The position numbers and the translations under genes are program-made. Shown piece after piece: positions 33,723 to 43,783 of a stretch of 64,000 bases of DNA. The stretch covers positions 248,001-312,000 of the forward strand of contig CBDDLA010000001.1 in assembly GCA_965230485.1 (NCBI GenBank). Direction: 5' to 3'. Below the pieces are notes generated by a model. The model was not told where the DNA came from, searched no databases, and was given only the letters and a program-made list of their open reading frames with translations. This DNA is from Putridiphycobacter sp965230485 (GTDB taxonomy: Bacteria; Bacteroidota; Bacteroidia; Flavobacteriales_D; Crocinitomicaceae). The stretch's first letter is position 1. Every line of letters begins with the position of its first letter.

Positions 33723-35186
33723 ATGGATATTTCAAAAGAGATATTAAATAAATATAAGGTGGTTATTGGTTTAGAGGTGCATGCGCAAATGCAAACGCAA
33801 TCTAAAGCTTATTCATCTGATGCTAATGAATATGGAGCAGTTCCAAATACCAATATTAGTCCCATCACTTTAGGTCACCCTGGTACGTTACCAAAAATGA
33901 ATAAATCGACTATCGATTATGCCATTAAAATGGGAATTGCATGTAATTCTAAAATTGCTGAAAAGCAATATTTTGCACGAAAAAATTACTTTTACCCTGA
34001 TTTGCCTAAAGGATACCAGATTACACAAGATACAACACCAATTTGTACTGAAGGTGCTATCTCAATTAAAACAAAGTCTGGTGAAGATAAGTTGATCAAT
34101 TTAACTAGAATACATATGGAGGAGGATGCTGGAAAAAGCATCCATGATATTGATCCGTTCAATACACTCGTCGATTTAAATAGAGCAGGAGTGCCATTAA
34201 TTGAAATCGTATCAGAACCTGAAATTTCGGACTCCCAAGAGGCTTATAATTATGTTTCAGAAGTACGGAAACTTGTTCGCTATCTCGATATTTGTGATGG
34301 TAATATGGAGGAAGGTAATTTGCGTTGTGACGCCAATATTTCAGTTATGCTCAATGATGCAAGTGAATTTGGTAATAAGGTCGAAGTCAAAAATATGAAC
34401 TCAATTCGAAATGTGAAAAACGCAATTGAATTTGAAATCAGACGTCAAGTACTAGCCATTGAGAACGGTGAGACTATTCATTCAGAAACGCGTAATTATG
34501 ATGCATTAAAAGATATTACTACTTCCATGCGTAGTAAAGAAGCAGCAAACGATTATCGATTTTTTCCTGAACCTGACCTTCAACCTATAGCTGTTTTAAA
34601 TGACTATATTGATGAGCTAAGAGCAAAAATGCCTCCTTTGCCAAAGGAACTATATGAAAAATACACCAAGGTCCTAAACTTGTCAGAATATGACGCAAAC
34701 AACTTAATTGAATCAAAAGACATAGCCTTGTTTTTCGAAAACATTATAAATTACACGAAAAACTATAAAAGTGCTGCAAACTGGGTAATGGGAGAGGTCA
34801 AATCTTATCTCAATCAAAATGCCATTAAAATTACTCAATTTCCAATATCAGCAAAGTCTATTGCTGATGTTATTAATTTGATTGATGATAATAAATTATC
34901 GCATAGCTTAGCAAGCCAAAAATTATTTCCGCAGCTGCTTATTGAACCAGATAAGGATGTCAGCAGGATTGCAGAGGAGAATAATTGGATTCAAGATTCT
35001 GATGCAGATAGTTTGTCTCAGCTAATTCAAGAAATTATCCAAGAAAATCCTAACGAAGTTGAACGATTTAAAAATGGAGAAAAAAAATTGCTGGGTGTTT
35101 TTATGGGACAATTAATGAAAAAAAGTAAAGGTAAAGCAGACCCAAAAACTGCTAGCCAATTAATAAACAAAATGATTTCTAAATAA
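33723..35186 (+). CDS. gatB: Asp-tRNA(Asn)/Glu-tRNA(Gln) amidotransferase subunit B
   Basis: 487 residues. Family motifs KVVIGLEVHAQM, LGHPGTLPKMN, KNYFYPDLPKGYQIT, NLTRIHMEEDAGKS and DLNRAGVPLIEIVSEPE are all present, with a C-terminal YqeY-like helical domain (about 340-487). GatB kinases Glu/Asp on misacylated tRNA so that GatA-derived ammonia can amidate it. GatA and GatC genes are not in the window. Confidence 0.96.
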   Translation: MDISKEILNKYKVVIGLEVHAQMQTQSKAYSSDANEYGAVPNTNISPITLGHPGTLPKMNKSTIDYAIKMGIACNSKIAEKQYFARKNYFYPDLPKGYQITQDTTPICTEGAISIKTKSGEDKLINLTRIHMEEDAGKSIHDIDPFNTLVDLNRAGVPLIEIVSEPEISDSQEAYNYVSEVRKLVRYLDICDGNMEEGNLRCDANISVMLNDASEFGNKVEVKNMNSIRNVKNAIEFEIRRQVLAIENGETIHSETRNYDALKDITTSMRSKEAANDYRFFPEPDLQPIAVLNDYIDELRAKMPPLPKELYEKYTKVLNLSEYDANNLIESKDIALFFENIINYTKNYKSAANWVMGEVKSYLNQNAIKITQFPISAKSIADVINLIDDNKLSHSLASQKLFPQLLIEPDKDVSRIAEENNWIQDSDADSLSQLIQEIIQENPNEVERFKNGEKKLLGVFMGQLMKKSKGKADPKTASQLINKMISK

Positions 35187-35194
35187 AATAGAAG

Positions 35195-36388
35195 ATGAAA
35201 AAAATAACAATAATATTATCTGTTTTTGCAGGAATGGCAATGTCCTCATGTAATACTGGGTTGTCAGATGCGAATATTGAAGGGAGGTATATCAGTGGGG
35301 AAGTAACAGGGGCTGATGGAAAGGATGTGGTGCTCACAGTTTTTGAGGGCGGAAAACAGATCAATATTGATACCGCTACAATTGAAAAAGGGAAGTTTGT
35401 TTTAGAGACAAAAAGCAAAGATTTCAGACTTTATTTTGTAGTTGTTAACCCTGCTGATAAAGAGAGCATGCCTGCTTATATTTTAAGTGATCCATCTGAT
35501 AAAAATATAACCATTAGTGGTGAGTATCCTAATTTTTCTGCATCAGCAAAATTTAGCGGTTCTACTATGTCATCTGACCTAAAATCGTATCAAGAGTTGT
35601 CGGAAAAATTATTCCCATTTAAAAAGGAGGCATTTGAAAATCTTCAAATTATGGCTAAAAATGATTCTTTATCAGCCATTAAATATCAAAGCAAATTAGA
35701 TTCTTTAAGTAGTATTACTAGGGATTATGCAATCAATTTTATTGAAAATACTGAAAATCCAGCTGCAGGTTGGCTAATGTTAAGAGAGTTTTATCCAACA
35801 AATGGTATTGAATACTTTGATGTTGATTATTTGAAGTACTTCGAAAAAGTAGCAAACTCAATGGCAGCCAGATATCCAAAGTCAGATTATCCAGCACTTA
35901 TTGAGCAGGATATCTCGAATGTAAAATCTCAAATTGAAATGGCGAAATCTAAAAAAGCACTGACTAATGGAGCAGCTGTTGCTCCAGATTTTAAACTACC
36001 TAAACCTGATGGAACTGAACTGACTCTATTTGATTTAAGAGGACAAGTTGTTTTGCTTGATTTTTGGGCGTCGTGGTGTGGTCCTTGCCGAAGAGAAAAT
36101 CCAAATGTTGTGGCTAACTATGAGAAATTCAAGGATAAAGGCTTCACCATTTTAAGTGTTTCGCTTGATAATAAAAAAGATGCATGGGTAAATGCAATTC
36201 AAGCAGACAACCTTTCATGGTCAAACCACGTTTCTGACCTGAAAGGCTGGTCATCAAGTGTGGCGGCACTTTACGGAGTAACATCTATTCCTGCCTCGTT
36301 TCTAATTGATGAAAATGGCGTAATAATTGCTAGTAACTTAAGAGGACCAGCTTTGGAACAAAAATTAACAGAAGTATTAGGTAAATAA
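35195..36388 (+). CDS. DUF4369/TlpA-type thioredoxin lipoprotein
   Basis: 397 residues. Lipoprotein signal (lipobox MSSC, Cys19), an N-terminal DUF4369-like domain (about 30-125), a helical linker and a C-terminal TlpA/AhpC-TSA domain with DFWASWCGPCRREN (Cys295 and Cys298) and a cis-Pro loop at SIPASF. Likely a periplasmic or outer-membrane-facing thiol reductase or disulfide handler. Two bases upstream of a diverged paralogue, and near-identical DNA around the CXXC motif shows duplication. Confidence 0.87.
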   Translation: MKKITIILSVFAGMAMSSCNTGLSDANIEGRYISGEVTGADGKDVVLTVFEGGKQINIDTATIEKGKFVLETKSKDFRLYFVVVNPADKESMPAYILSDPSDKNITISGEYPNFSASAKFSGSTMSSDLKSYQELSEKLFPFKKEAFENLQIMAKNDSLSAIKYQSKLDSLSSITRDYAINFIENTENPAAGWLMLREFYPTNGIEYFDVDYLKYFEKVANSMAARYPKSDYPALIEQDISNVKSQIEMAKSKKALTNGAAVAPDFKLPKPDGTELTLFDLRGQVVLLDFWASWCGPCRRENPNVVANYEKFKDKGFTILSVSLDNKKDAWVNAIQADNLSWSNHVSDLKGWSSSVAALYGVTSIPASFLIDENGVIIASNLRGPALEQKLTEVLGK

Positions 36389-36390
36389 TT

Positions 36391-37533
36391 ATGATAAAAT
36401 CAATAACAACTTTAATAATTATAGGTATAACGAGCCTTTCGTTTGCGCAATTGCAGAATAATGCCATACAAGGAGCTCCAGTTCACATGGAAGGCCTGAT
36501 AGTAGGCGCGGGGGGAAAAAATTTAGTTATTACTAATCAAGTATTGGGAGGAGCTAAAAAACCGTTTCATGTTATTAAATTGAACGAAAAGGGTGAATTT
36601 TCATCAGATTTTTCAATACCATTTCGTGACTATTTCATTGCATCATTGCAAGATGGGCAAAGCATCAATTTAATTCTTGAGGGTAATGATTCAATAAAGA
36701 TTTATGGAGACTCAAAAAACTTGCTCTATAATTGTAATATATTGGGATCAGCATCTTCTCAGTTGATGATGGATTTTTATAAAGAATACACATCATTTAA
36801 ATCTACCGAGGATTCGTTAAGGATTGTATTAAAAAAAGATGCTAGTCAGCAAGAAGCAGTAAATGAATATTTCAGACCGATAGCTGAAGTATTTTATAAC
36901 TACAGAAATGTTTTTATTACCATGAATGAAAATTCACCTGCACTTTTAGCAACATTGAGTGCCATTAATAAAGAACGTGAAGCAGATTTGTATAAACAAG
37001 TTACAGATAACTTTTTAAAAAGCTTTTCTGGATCTGGAATTGCATCACTAATACAAAAACAAATTAAACAGGAACAAGATTTGGCGGCAAGTAAACAATT
37101 GCTTGCTCCAGGAAAGCCAGCACCTGAGATTGTTATTCCAAATGTAAATGGTGATACGATAAAGTTATCTGACCTGAAAGGAAAGGTCGTTCTTGTTGAT
37201 TTTTGGGCATCTTGGTGTGGTCCTTGTCGTAGAGAAAACCCAAATGTAGTTCGTGCATATAATAAATATAATGAATCAGGTTTTGAAGTTTTTAGTGTGT
37301 CTTTTGACAAACCTGGTCAGAAGAACAGATGGCTTCAGGCCATAGAACAAGATGGGCTAATTTGGCCTAATCATGGCAGTGAATTAAAAGGTTTTAGTAA
37401 TGCAGCGGCACGAGATTATGCGGTAAGAGGTATTCCTTTTACATGCCTAGTAGATAAAGAAGGGAATATAGTTGCTACTAACTTAAGGGGAGCTAATCTG
37501 GATAAAGCGCTTCATGAGATATATGGCTTTTAA
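36391..37533 (+). CDS. TlpA-type thioredoxin protein, paralogue of the preceding gene
   Basis: 380 residues. Here the N-terminus is a cleavable signal peptide (SLSFAQ, about 1-20) and not a lipoprotein signal, so the two paralogues probably sit in different places. DUF4369-like N-terminal region, then TlpA domain with FWASWCGPCRREN (Cys276, Cys279) and GIPFTC near the cis-Pro. The stop codon overlaps lpxH by one base. Confidence 0.87.
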   Translation: MIKSITTLIIIGITSLSFAQLQNNAIQGAPVHMEGLIVGAGGKNLVITNQVLGGAKKPFHVIKLNEKGEFSSDFSIPFRDYFIASLQDGQSINLILEGNDSIKIYGDSKNLLYNCNILGSASSQLMMDFYKEYTSFKSTEDSLRIVLKKDASQQEAVNEYFRPIAEVFYNYRNVFITMNENSPALLATLSAINKEREADLYKQVTDNFLKSFSGSGIASLIQKQIKQEQDLAASKQLLAPGKPAPEIVIPNVNGDTIKLSDLKGKVVLVDFWASWCGPCRRENPNVVRAYNKYNESGFEVFSVSFDKPGQKNRWLQAIEQDGLIWPNHGSELKGFSNAAARDYAVRGIPFTCLVDKEGNIVATNLRGANLDKALHEIYGF

Positions 37534-38291
37534 TGCAGATACCCTCAGGTAAGAAAATATATTTTGCTTCAGATTTCCATTTAGGTGCTCCGGACTATGA
37601 AAGTAGTTTGGTTAGGGAAAAAAAAATCATAAGATGGCTTGAAGAAATAGAAAAAGATGCTTTCGAGATTTATCTTCTTGGAGATGTATTCGATTTTTGG
37701 TTCGAGTATAAGCATTCAATCCCTAAAGGATTTGTAAGACTTCAAGGCAAAATAGCAGACCTAACAGATAAAGGAATTAAGATTCATTGGTTTTATGGAA
37801 ATCATGACATGTGGGTATTTGACTATATTCCAAAGGAACTTGGTGTTACCCTTCATAAAAATGAAATCCAAAAAATATATAACGGTAAACATTTTTTTAT
37901 TGGTCATGGTGACGGGTTAGGACCTGGTGATTCTGGATATAAATTCATAAAAAAAGTGTTTAGAAGTAAGGTCAGCCAATGGCTTTTTGCGAGATTACAC
38001 CCTAATTTTGGAATTGGAATGGCGAACTATTTTTCACAAAAATCTCGCCTGTCAACAGGAACATCTGATGATCAATTTTATGGTGAAGAAAAAGAAATGC
38101 TTATTAATTTTTGCAAAGCGCGTCTAAAAGAAAAGCATTATGATTATTTTATTTTTGGACACCGTCATCTTCCGATAGATTTTAACCTATCAGATTCTTC
38201 GAGATACATTAATACTGGTGACTGGATAAAGCATTTTACCTATGGTATATTTGATGGGAACGAACTTACGTTAAATCATTATGAACAATAA
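37533..38291 (+). CDS. lpxH: UDP-2,3-diacylglucosamine diphosphatase
   Basis: 252 residues, calcineurin-like phosphoesterase fold. Metal motifs: SDFHLGAPD, GDVFDFWFE, YGNHDMW, GHGDGLG and FGHRHLP. LpxH hydrolyses UDP-2,3-diacyl-GlcN to lipid X in lipid A synthesis, a step in the same pathway as LpxK about 5 kb upstream. The TAATG overlap couples it to the TlpA gene. Two terminator hairpins follow. Confidence 0.92.
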   Translation: MQIPSGKKIYFASDFHLGAPDYESSLVREKKIIRWLEEIEKDAFEIYLLGDVFDFWFEYKHSIPKGFVRLQGKIADLTDKGIKIHWFYGNHDMWVFDYIPKELGVTLHKNEIQKIYNGKHFFIGHGDGLGPGDSGYKFIKKVFRSKVSQWLFARLHPNFGIGMANYFSQKSRLSTGTSDDQFYGEEKEMLINFCKARLKEKHYDYFIFGHRHLPIDFNLSDSSRYINTGDWIKHFTYGIFDGNELTLNHYEQ

Positions 38292-38364
38292 TTTGTAACC
38301 ATTTATATCAAGTTACCGTATACATAATTGTAGACAAAGTATTTGTTTACTTATATAAGGGTTG

Positions 38365-38395
38365 AAAAGGGAGTTGAGAGACTCCCTTTTTGTAT
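38365..38395 (+). terminator. Rho-independent terminator after lpxH
   Basis: Perfect 10-bp stem (38365-38374 with 38381-38390), 6-base loop, T-rich 3' arm and tail. Confidence 0.88.
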
Positions 38396-38427
38396 AAAAA
38401 AATACCAGACTATTAGCCTGGTATTTT
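38396..38427 (-). terminator. Rho-independent terminator after clpC
   Basis: 10-bp stem (38399-38408 with 38418-38427), 9-base loop; on the minus strand followed by T7 (38402-38396). Together with the previous hairpin it insulates the convergent lpxH and clpC transcripts. Confidence 0.85.
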
Positions 38428-38449
38428 AATTATAGAAAACTACATTTAG

Positions 38450-41008
38450 TTATTTTGACTCTGCTTTTTTAGAAGGTTTAGATTTTTCAATATGTATTGA
38501 AATATTATCCTCTTTTTTGTTATGATCTATTTTAATTGTATCACCATCTTTAATTGTAGAGTTAATTATTTCTTCAGCCAGCGGATCCTCAACATATTTT
38601 TGAATAGCCCTATTTAAAGGACGAGCACCATATTTTTCGTCATATCCTTTGTTGCCAATATACTTTTTAGCTTCATCCGTCATTTTGACATGATATCCTA
38701 AGTCCTCAATACGAGCAAAGAGCTTAGCTAATTCAATGTCAATAATTTGATGAATATCTTCTTGTTTTAAAGAATTAAAAATAATCATATCATCAATTCT
38801 GTTTAGGAATTCTGGTGCAAATGCCTTCTTTAAGGCCTTTTGAATAATGAGTACGGCCTCTTCATCTTTTTGAGCCTGCTGCGACTTGGTACCAAAACCA
38901 ACCCCAGTTCCAAAATCTTGAAGCTGTCTGACCCCGATATTAGATGTCATGATAATAATCGTATTTTTAAAATCTATTTTACGACCAAGTCCATCCGTCA
39001 TATGCCCGTCATCCAAAACTTGAAGTAACATATTGAAAACATCTGGATGTGCCTTTTCAATTTCATCAAGTAAAATAATAGAATATGGCTTTCGTCTTAC
39101 TTTTTCAGTTAGTTGACCTCCTTCTTCGTATCCAACATACCCAGGAGGTGCACCAACGAGTCTAGAAACTGAAAACTTTTCCATATACTCACTCATGTCA
39201 ATCCGAATCAATGCTTCTTCAGAATCGAATAAATTTTTGGCCAAAACTTTAGCAAGCTGAGTTTTTCCAACACCTGTAGGTCCTAAGAAAAAGAATGATC
39301 CTATTGGTTTGTTAGGATCTTTTAATCCAGCTCTATTTCTTTGAATGGCCTTGACTACTTTTTTAATCGCTTCATCTTGTCCAATTACCCCTTCTTTAAT
39401 ATCATCAGATAAGTGTACAATTTTTCCAGATTCAGATTCGGAAACTTTTTGGAGCGGAATTCCTGTCATCATTGATACAACTTCAGCAACATGCTCTTCA
39501 GTAACCTCAATTTTATTAGCTTTTGATTCTTTTTCCCATTTGGTTTGAGCCGTTTCTAATTCTTCCTGTAAATTCTTTTCAGTATCCCTTAATTCAGCAG
39601 CTTTTTCGTATTGCTGACTCTTAATGACCTTACTTTTTTGTTCCTTAATGTCCTCAATCTTGGCCTCCAACTTTTTTATTTCAGGTGGTACATTAATATT
39701 CTTTATGTGCACACGAGATCCAACTTCGTCCATTGCATCTATAGCTTTGTCAGGTAAATTCCTATCAGACATGTAGCGTTCTGTCAACCTTACGCATGCG
39801 GCAATGGCTTCATTAGTATAGGTCACACTGTGATGATCTTCGTACCTTTCCTTGATATTAGTTAAAATTTCAATGGAATCTTCAATACTTGTTGGCTCAA
39901 TTAAGACTTTTTGAAATCTTCGTTCCAATGCACCATCTTTTTCTACATATTGTCGATATTCATCTAATGTTGTAGCACCAATGACTTGCAGTTCTCCTCT
40001 GGCTAAAGCAGGCTTAAACATATTTGAGGCATCCATTGAACCAGAGGCGCCACCAGCACCTATTATGGTATGGATTTCATCAATAAATAAAATTACTTCT
40101 CTTGATTTTTCAAGCTCATTCATCACGGCTTTCATTCTCTCCTCAAATTGCCCCCTGTATTTAGTGCCTGCAACTAATGATGCAAGATCTAAAGATATTA
40201 CTCGTTTTCCGAAAAGGACTCTTGATACCTTTTTTTGAACAATTCTTAAAGCTAAACCTTCAGCTATAGCTGATTTGCCCACACCAGGCTCACCTATTAA
40301 TATAGGGTTGTTCTTTTTTCTTCTTGATAATATTTGAGAGACACGCTCAATTTCTTTATGACGGCCTACAATAGGATCTAATTTATCCTGTTCAGCCATT
40401 GCTGTTAAATCTCTTCCAAAATTATCTAAAACAGGTGTTTTCGATTTCGAACTTCCTTTTGAAGAAGCTCCACTGCCTCCAGACCCTGAACCAGAGCCAA
40501 AATTGGAATCATCAGATCCTGAATCATCATTTGATAAGTTGCCAGGGAATTCTGATTTTGGTATGTTTTGTTCGTCTATCATTTCTTCTAATTCTTCTTT
40601 TACATTTTCATATATAACACCATACTTATTAAGGATTCTGGTTGCTATATTGTCTTTTTCTCGGAGTATGGCCAATAAAATATGCTCAGTACCCACTTTT
40701 TTGCTTCTAAACAATCTGGATTCTAAAAAAGTTATTTTTAAGACCTTTTCTGTTTGTCGAACGAGCGGGATACTACTTGCATCAGTCGGTTTATTGGCAG
40801 ATTCTTTAACATTTTTTTCAATATCTTTCCGTAATAAATCTAAATCAAGGTGAAACTCCAATAAAATTTTAACCGCTAAACTGTCTTTTTCTCGCAGTAT
40901 CCCTAATAATATATGTTCTACTCCCAAATAATCGTTGCCTAAGCGCAATGCCTCTTCACGACTGTGTTCGATTACACTTTTTGCTTTTGATGAGAAGTTT
41001 GCATCCAT
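38450..41008 (-). CDS. clpC: ATP-dependent Clp protease ATP-binding subunit ClpC
   Basis: 852 residues. Two N-terminal Clp_N repeats (about 1-145), a Gly/Ser-rich linker (about 155-190), AAA-1 with GEPGVGKSA, a UVR-like coiled middle domain (about 420-470), and AAA-2 with GPTGVGKTQ and a ClpP-docking region. ClpC unfolds proteins for ClpP in the cytoplasm. Monocistronic by position; divergent from gyrA. Confidence 0.95.
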   Translation of the reverse strand: MDANFSSKAKSVIEHSREEALRLGNDYLGVEHILLGILREKDSLAVKILLEFHLDLDLLRKDIEKNVKESANKPTDASSIPLVRQTEKVLKITFLESRLFRSKKVGTEHILLAILREKDNIATRILNKYGVIYENVKEELEEMIDEQNIPKSEFPGNLSNDDSGSDDSNFGSGSGSGGSGASSKGSSKSKTPVLDNFGRDLTAMAEQDKLDPIVGRHKEIERVSQILSRRKKNNPILIGEPGVGKSAIAEGLALRIVQKKVSRVLFGKRVISLDLASLVAGTKYRGQFEERMKAVMNELEKSREVILFIDEIHTIIGAGGASGSMDASNMFKPALARGELQVIGATTLDEYRQYVEKDGALERRFQKVLIEPTSIEDSIEILTNIKERYEDHHSVTYTNEAIAACVRLTERYMSDRNLPDKAIDAMDEVGSRVHIKNINVPPEIKKLEAKIEDIKEQKSKVIKSQQYEKAAELRDTEKNLQEELETAQTKWEKESKANKIEVTEEHVAEVVSMMTGIPLQKVSESESGKIVHLSDDIKEGVIGQDEAIKKVVKAIQRNRAGLKDPNKPIGSFFFLGPTGVGKTQLAKVLAKNLFDSEEALIRIDMSEYMEKFSVSRLVGAPPGYVGYEEGGQLTEKVRRKPYSIILLDEIEKAHPDVFNMLLQVLDDGHMTDGLGRKIDFKNTIIIMTSNIGVRQLQDFGTGVGFGTKSQQAQKDEEAVLIIQKALKKAFAPEFLNRIDDMIIFNSLKQEDIHQIIDIELAKLFARIEDLGYHVKMTDEAKKYIGNKGYDEKYGARPLNRAIQKYVEDPLAEEIINSTIKDGDTIKIDHNKKEDNISIHIEKSKPSKKAESK

Positions 41009-41054
41009 TAAAATATGGTTTAAAATCTTAAATTTAATGACAAAAATTGATTCA

Positions 41055-41062
41055 CAAATATA
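41055..41062 (-). promoter_or_regulatory. Candidate -7 box for clpC
   Basis: Minus strand TATATTTG, exact TAnnTTTG, about 46 bases upstream of the clpC start at 41008. No matching TTG at -33. No CtsR-like or other heat-shock operator is recognised in the 202-bp clpC-gyrA gap. Confidence 0.35.
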
Positions 41063-41210
41063 TTTGAAATAATAAATTAAATAAATTGTTAATAAACCTC
41101 ATTTTAAACCGTTTTTTGTTGATAAGTCCGAGTGTAAAACGGATAAAAAATTGACTAATAATGGCTATTTTCGTCGTTTGTTAATTTAAAATATCCACAT
41201 AAAAAATATT

Positions 41211-43712
41211 ATGGCAGACGGAGAAAGAATCATTAAGATTAATATCGAAGACGAAATGAAATCAGCCTACATTGACTATTCAATGTCGGTTATTGTATCA
41301 AGGGCTTTACCTGACGTTAGAGATGGTTTTAAACCAGTTCATAGAAGGGTGTTATATGGTATGCTTGATTTAGGAGTTCTTTCTAATAGGCCTTATAAAA
41401 AGTCAGCTAGAATTGTTGGAGAGGTATTAGGTAAGTATCATCCGCATGGAGACTCTTCCGTTTACGATACTATGGTTCGAATGGCCCAAGATTGGTCTTT
41501 GAGATATCCTTTGGTTGATGGACAAGGTAACTTTGGATCGGTTGATGGTGATAGCCCTGCAGCTATGCGTTATACTGAGGCAAGATTAAGAAAAATTGCC
41601 GAAGACATGTTGGCAGATCTGGATAAAGAGACAGTAGATTTTGCGCCAAACTTTGACGAATCTTTAAATGAGCCAACAGTATTGCCTACAAAAATTCCAA
41701 ATTTATTGGTTAATGGTGCCAGTGGAATTGCTGTCGGAATGGCAACAAATATGCCGCCTCATAACTTAACTGAGGTCGTTAATGGAACAATTGCTTATAT
41801 TGATAATAGAGATATTGAAATCTCCGAATTAATGGAGCATGTTAAAGCACCAGATTTTCCAACAGGAGGTATCATTTACGGTTATGAAGGAGTAAAGCAA
41901 GCATTTGAGACTGGAAAAGGTCGGGTTGTTATGCGTGCTAAAGCTGGTTTTGAAGAGATTAGAGAAGGAAGAGAAGCGATTATTGTGACGGAAATTCCGT
42001 ATCAAGTCAATAAGGCTGATATGATCAAGAAGACTGCAGACTTGGTAAATGACGGAAAAATAGATGGTATTTCAGATATTAGAGATGAGTCTGACAGAAG
42101 AGGGATGCGTATTGTTTATGAATTGAAGCGTGATGCAATACCAAATGTTGTATTAAACAAATTATTTAAGTATACGTATTTACAAACTTCATTTTCAATC
42201 AATAATATTGCACTTGTAAATGGAAGGCCAGAAATGTTGAATGTCAAAGATATGATTCATCATTTCGTAGAACATAGACATGATGTTGTTATAAGAAGAA
42301 CAAAATTTGAACTTCGAAAAGCTGAAGAAAGAGCCCATATATTGGAAGGACTTATCATTGCTTCCGACAATATTGATGAAGTTATTAAAATAATTAGGGC
42401 TTCTAAATCGCCTGATGAGGCAAGAGAAAGCTTAATCAAACGTTTTGATTTAAGCGACATCCAATCAAGAGCAATCGTCGAAATGCGTTTAAGACAATTG
42501 ACAGGTCTTGAGCAAGATAAATTAAGATCTGAATTCGAAGAATTAATGAAAACGATTGCTGATTTAAAAGACATTTTGGCTAATGAAGACAGAAGGATGC
42601 AAATTATCAAAGATGAATTGCAATTGGTGAAAGATAAGTATGGTGATGAAAGACGTTCAACAATCGAGTATTCAGCCAATGAAATGAGCATAGAAGATTT
42701 AATTCCAGATGAAGAGGTTGTTATTACCATTTCACATGCAGGATATATCAAAAGAACCTCTTTAGCAGAATATAAAGTTCAGTCAAGAGGTGGAGTTGGA
42801 TCAAAGGGTTCTGCGACAAGGGATAAAGATTTTTTAGAGCATTTATTTGTGGCTACAAATCATAATTGGCTGCTTATTTTCACAGAAAAGGGCAAATGTT
42901 TCTGGATGCGTATTTTTGAGGTGCCTGAGGGGAATAAAACAAGTAAAGGAAGGGCATTACAAAATTTAATTAATATAGATACTGACGATAAGATTAAAGC
43001 CTTTATTAACGTTAATGATATTAAAGATCCGGAGTATATAGAAAATAAACACATTATAATGTGTACCAAAAAAGGAGTCATTAAAAAAACGACACTAGAA
43101 CAATACTCTAGACCAAGAACAAGCGGTATTAACGCCATTGGAATTCGAGAAGGAGATGAGTTACTAGAAGTTAAATTGACCAATGGTACCCATGAGATTA
43201 TGATGGCGCTGAAATCTGGAAAATGCATCAGATTTAATGAAGAAAAAGTAAGGGCAATGGGTCGAACTGCCTCTGGTGTAAGGGGAGTTACATTGGCTTC
43301 TGAAAAGGACGAAGTGGTTGGAATGATATGCGTAGAAAATGAAAATGCTAATGTGATGGTGGTGTCAGGAAAAGGTTATGGTAAGCGCTCTGCGGTAGCA
43401 GACTATAGAATTACAAATAGAGGAGGAAAAGGGGTGAAAACGATTAATATCACTGAAAAGACCGGAGAGTTAATTGCCATTAAAAATGTAACTGACGAAG
43501 ATGATTTAATGATTATCACAAGAAAAGGTATTACCATCCGCATGCATGTAGATGTTTTGCGAGTAATGGGGAGAGCTACTCAGGGCGTCAAGTTAATTAA
43601 TTTAAGAGGTGATGATGAAATTGCTGCAGTAGCGAAGGTTTATCGTAATACTGACGAAGATGATTCGGATCAATTAAATGATGATGGAACCCCTAAGAGT
43701 GAAGAGGAATAA
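41211..43712 (+). CDS. gyrA: DNA gyrase subunit A
   Basis: 833 residues. Catalytic tyrosine in AAMRYTEARL (Tyr121). The quinolone region reads GDSSVYDTMVRMAQ, keeping the serine and aspartate equivalent to E. coli Ser83 and Asp87 (Ser82, Asp86 here). The C-terminal beta-pinwheel holds a GyrA box, QSRGGVGSKG, near residue 525. The acidic tail (ends with a run rich in D, S and E) is usual. Gyrase introduces negative supercoils using ATP with GyrB, which is not in the window. Confidence 0.97.
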   Translation: MADGERIIKINIEDEMKSAYIDYSMSVIVSRALPDVRDGFKPVHRRVLYGMLDLGVLSNRPYKKSARIVGEVLGKYHPHGDSSVYDTMVRMAQDWSLRYPLVDGQGNFGSVDGDSPAAMRYTEARLRKIAEDMLADLDKETVDFAPNFDESLNEPTVLPTKIPNLLVNGASGIAVGMATNMPPHNLTEVVNGTIAYIDNRDIEISELMEHVKAPDFPTGGIIYGYEGVKQAFETGKGRVVMRAKAGFEEIREGREAIIVTEIPYQVNKADMIKKTADLVNDGKIDGISDIRDESDRRGMRIVYELKRDAIPNVVLNKLFKYTYLQTSFSINNIALVNGRPEMLNVKDMIHHFVEHRHDVVIRRTKFELRKAEERAHILEGLIIASDNIDEVIKIIRASKSPDEARESLIKRFDLSDIQSRAIVEMRLRQLTGLEQDKLRSEFEELMKTIADLKDILANEDRRMQIIKDELQLVKDKYGDERRSTIEYSANEMSIEDLIPDEEVVITISHAGYIKRTSLAEYKVQSRGGVGSKGSATRDKDFLEHLFVATNHNWLLIFTEKGKCFWMRIFEVPEGNKTSKGRALQNLINIDTDDKIKAFINVNDIKDPEYIENKHIIMCTKKGVIKKTTLEQYSRPRTSGINAIGIREGDELLEVKLTNGTHEIMMALKSGKCIRFNEEKVRAMGRTASGVRGVTLASEKDEVVGMICVENENANVMVVSGKGYGKRSAVADYRITNRGGKGVKTINITEKTGELIAIKNVTDEDDLMIITRKGITIRMHVDVLRVMGRATQGVKLINLRGDDEIAAVAKVYRNTDEDDSDQLNDDGTPKSEEE

Positions 43713-43717
43713 ATAAC

Positions 43718-43734
43718 TTGGCATAAAAATTGAA
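43718..43734 (+). promoter_or_regulatory. Possible sigma-54-like element before the TPR gene
   Basis: TTGGCAT, five bases, TTGAA resembles the -24/-12 pattern TGGCAC-N5-TTGCW, with the GG intact but GA in place of GC at -12. It lies 50 bases before the ATG at 43784. A single match by eye, so weak. Confidence 0.25.
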
Positions 43735-43783
43735 ACTTTCCTGTGGAAATGAATAATTTAATGAATCTAATAAAAAAACAAAA

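Noticed and set aside
38292..38449. Possible small RNA between lpxH and clpC
   Set aside because: The region is fully explained by two opposed terminators and no promoter box is seen.
41109..41142. CCGTTTT/AAAACGG inverted repeat upstream of gyrA
   Set aside because: Only 7 bp with a 20-base loop; possible supercoiling or attenuation element but no supporting T tract or known match, so not called.
41285..41475. Possible quinolone-resistance change in GyrA
   Set aside because: The serine and aspartate at the equivalents of Ser83 and Asp87 are unchanged (Ser82, Asp86), so the motif is wild type.
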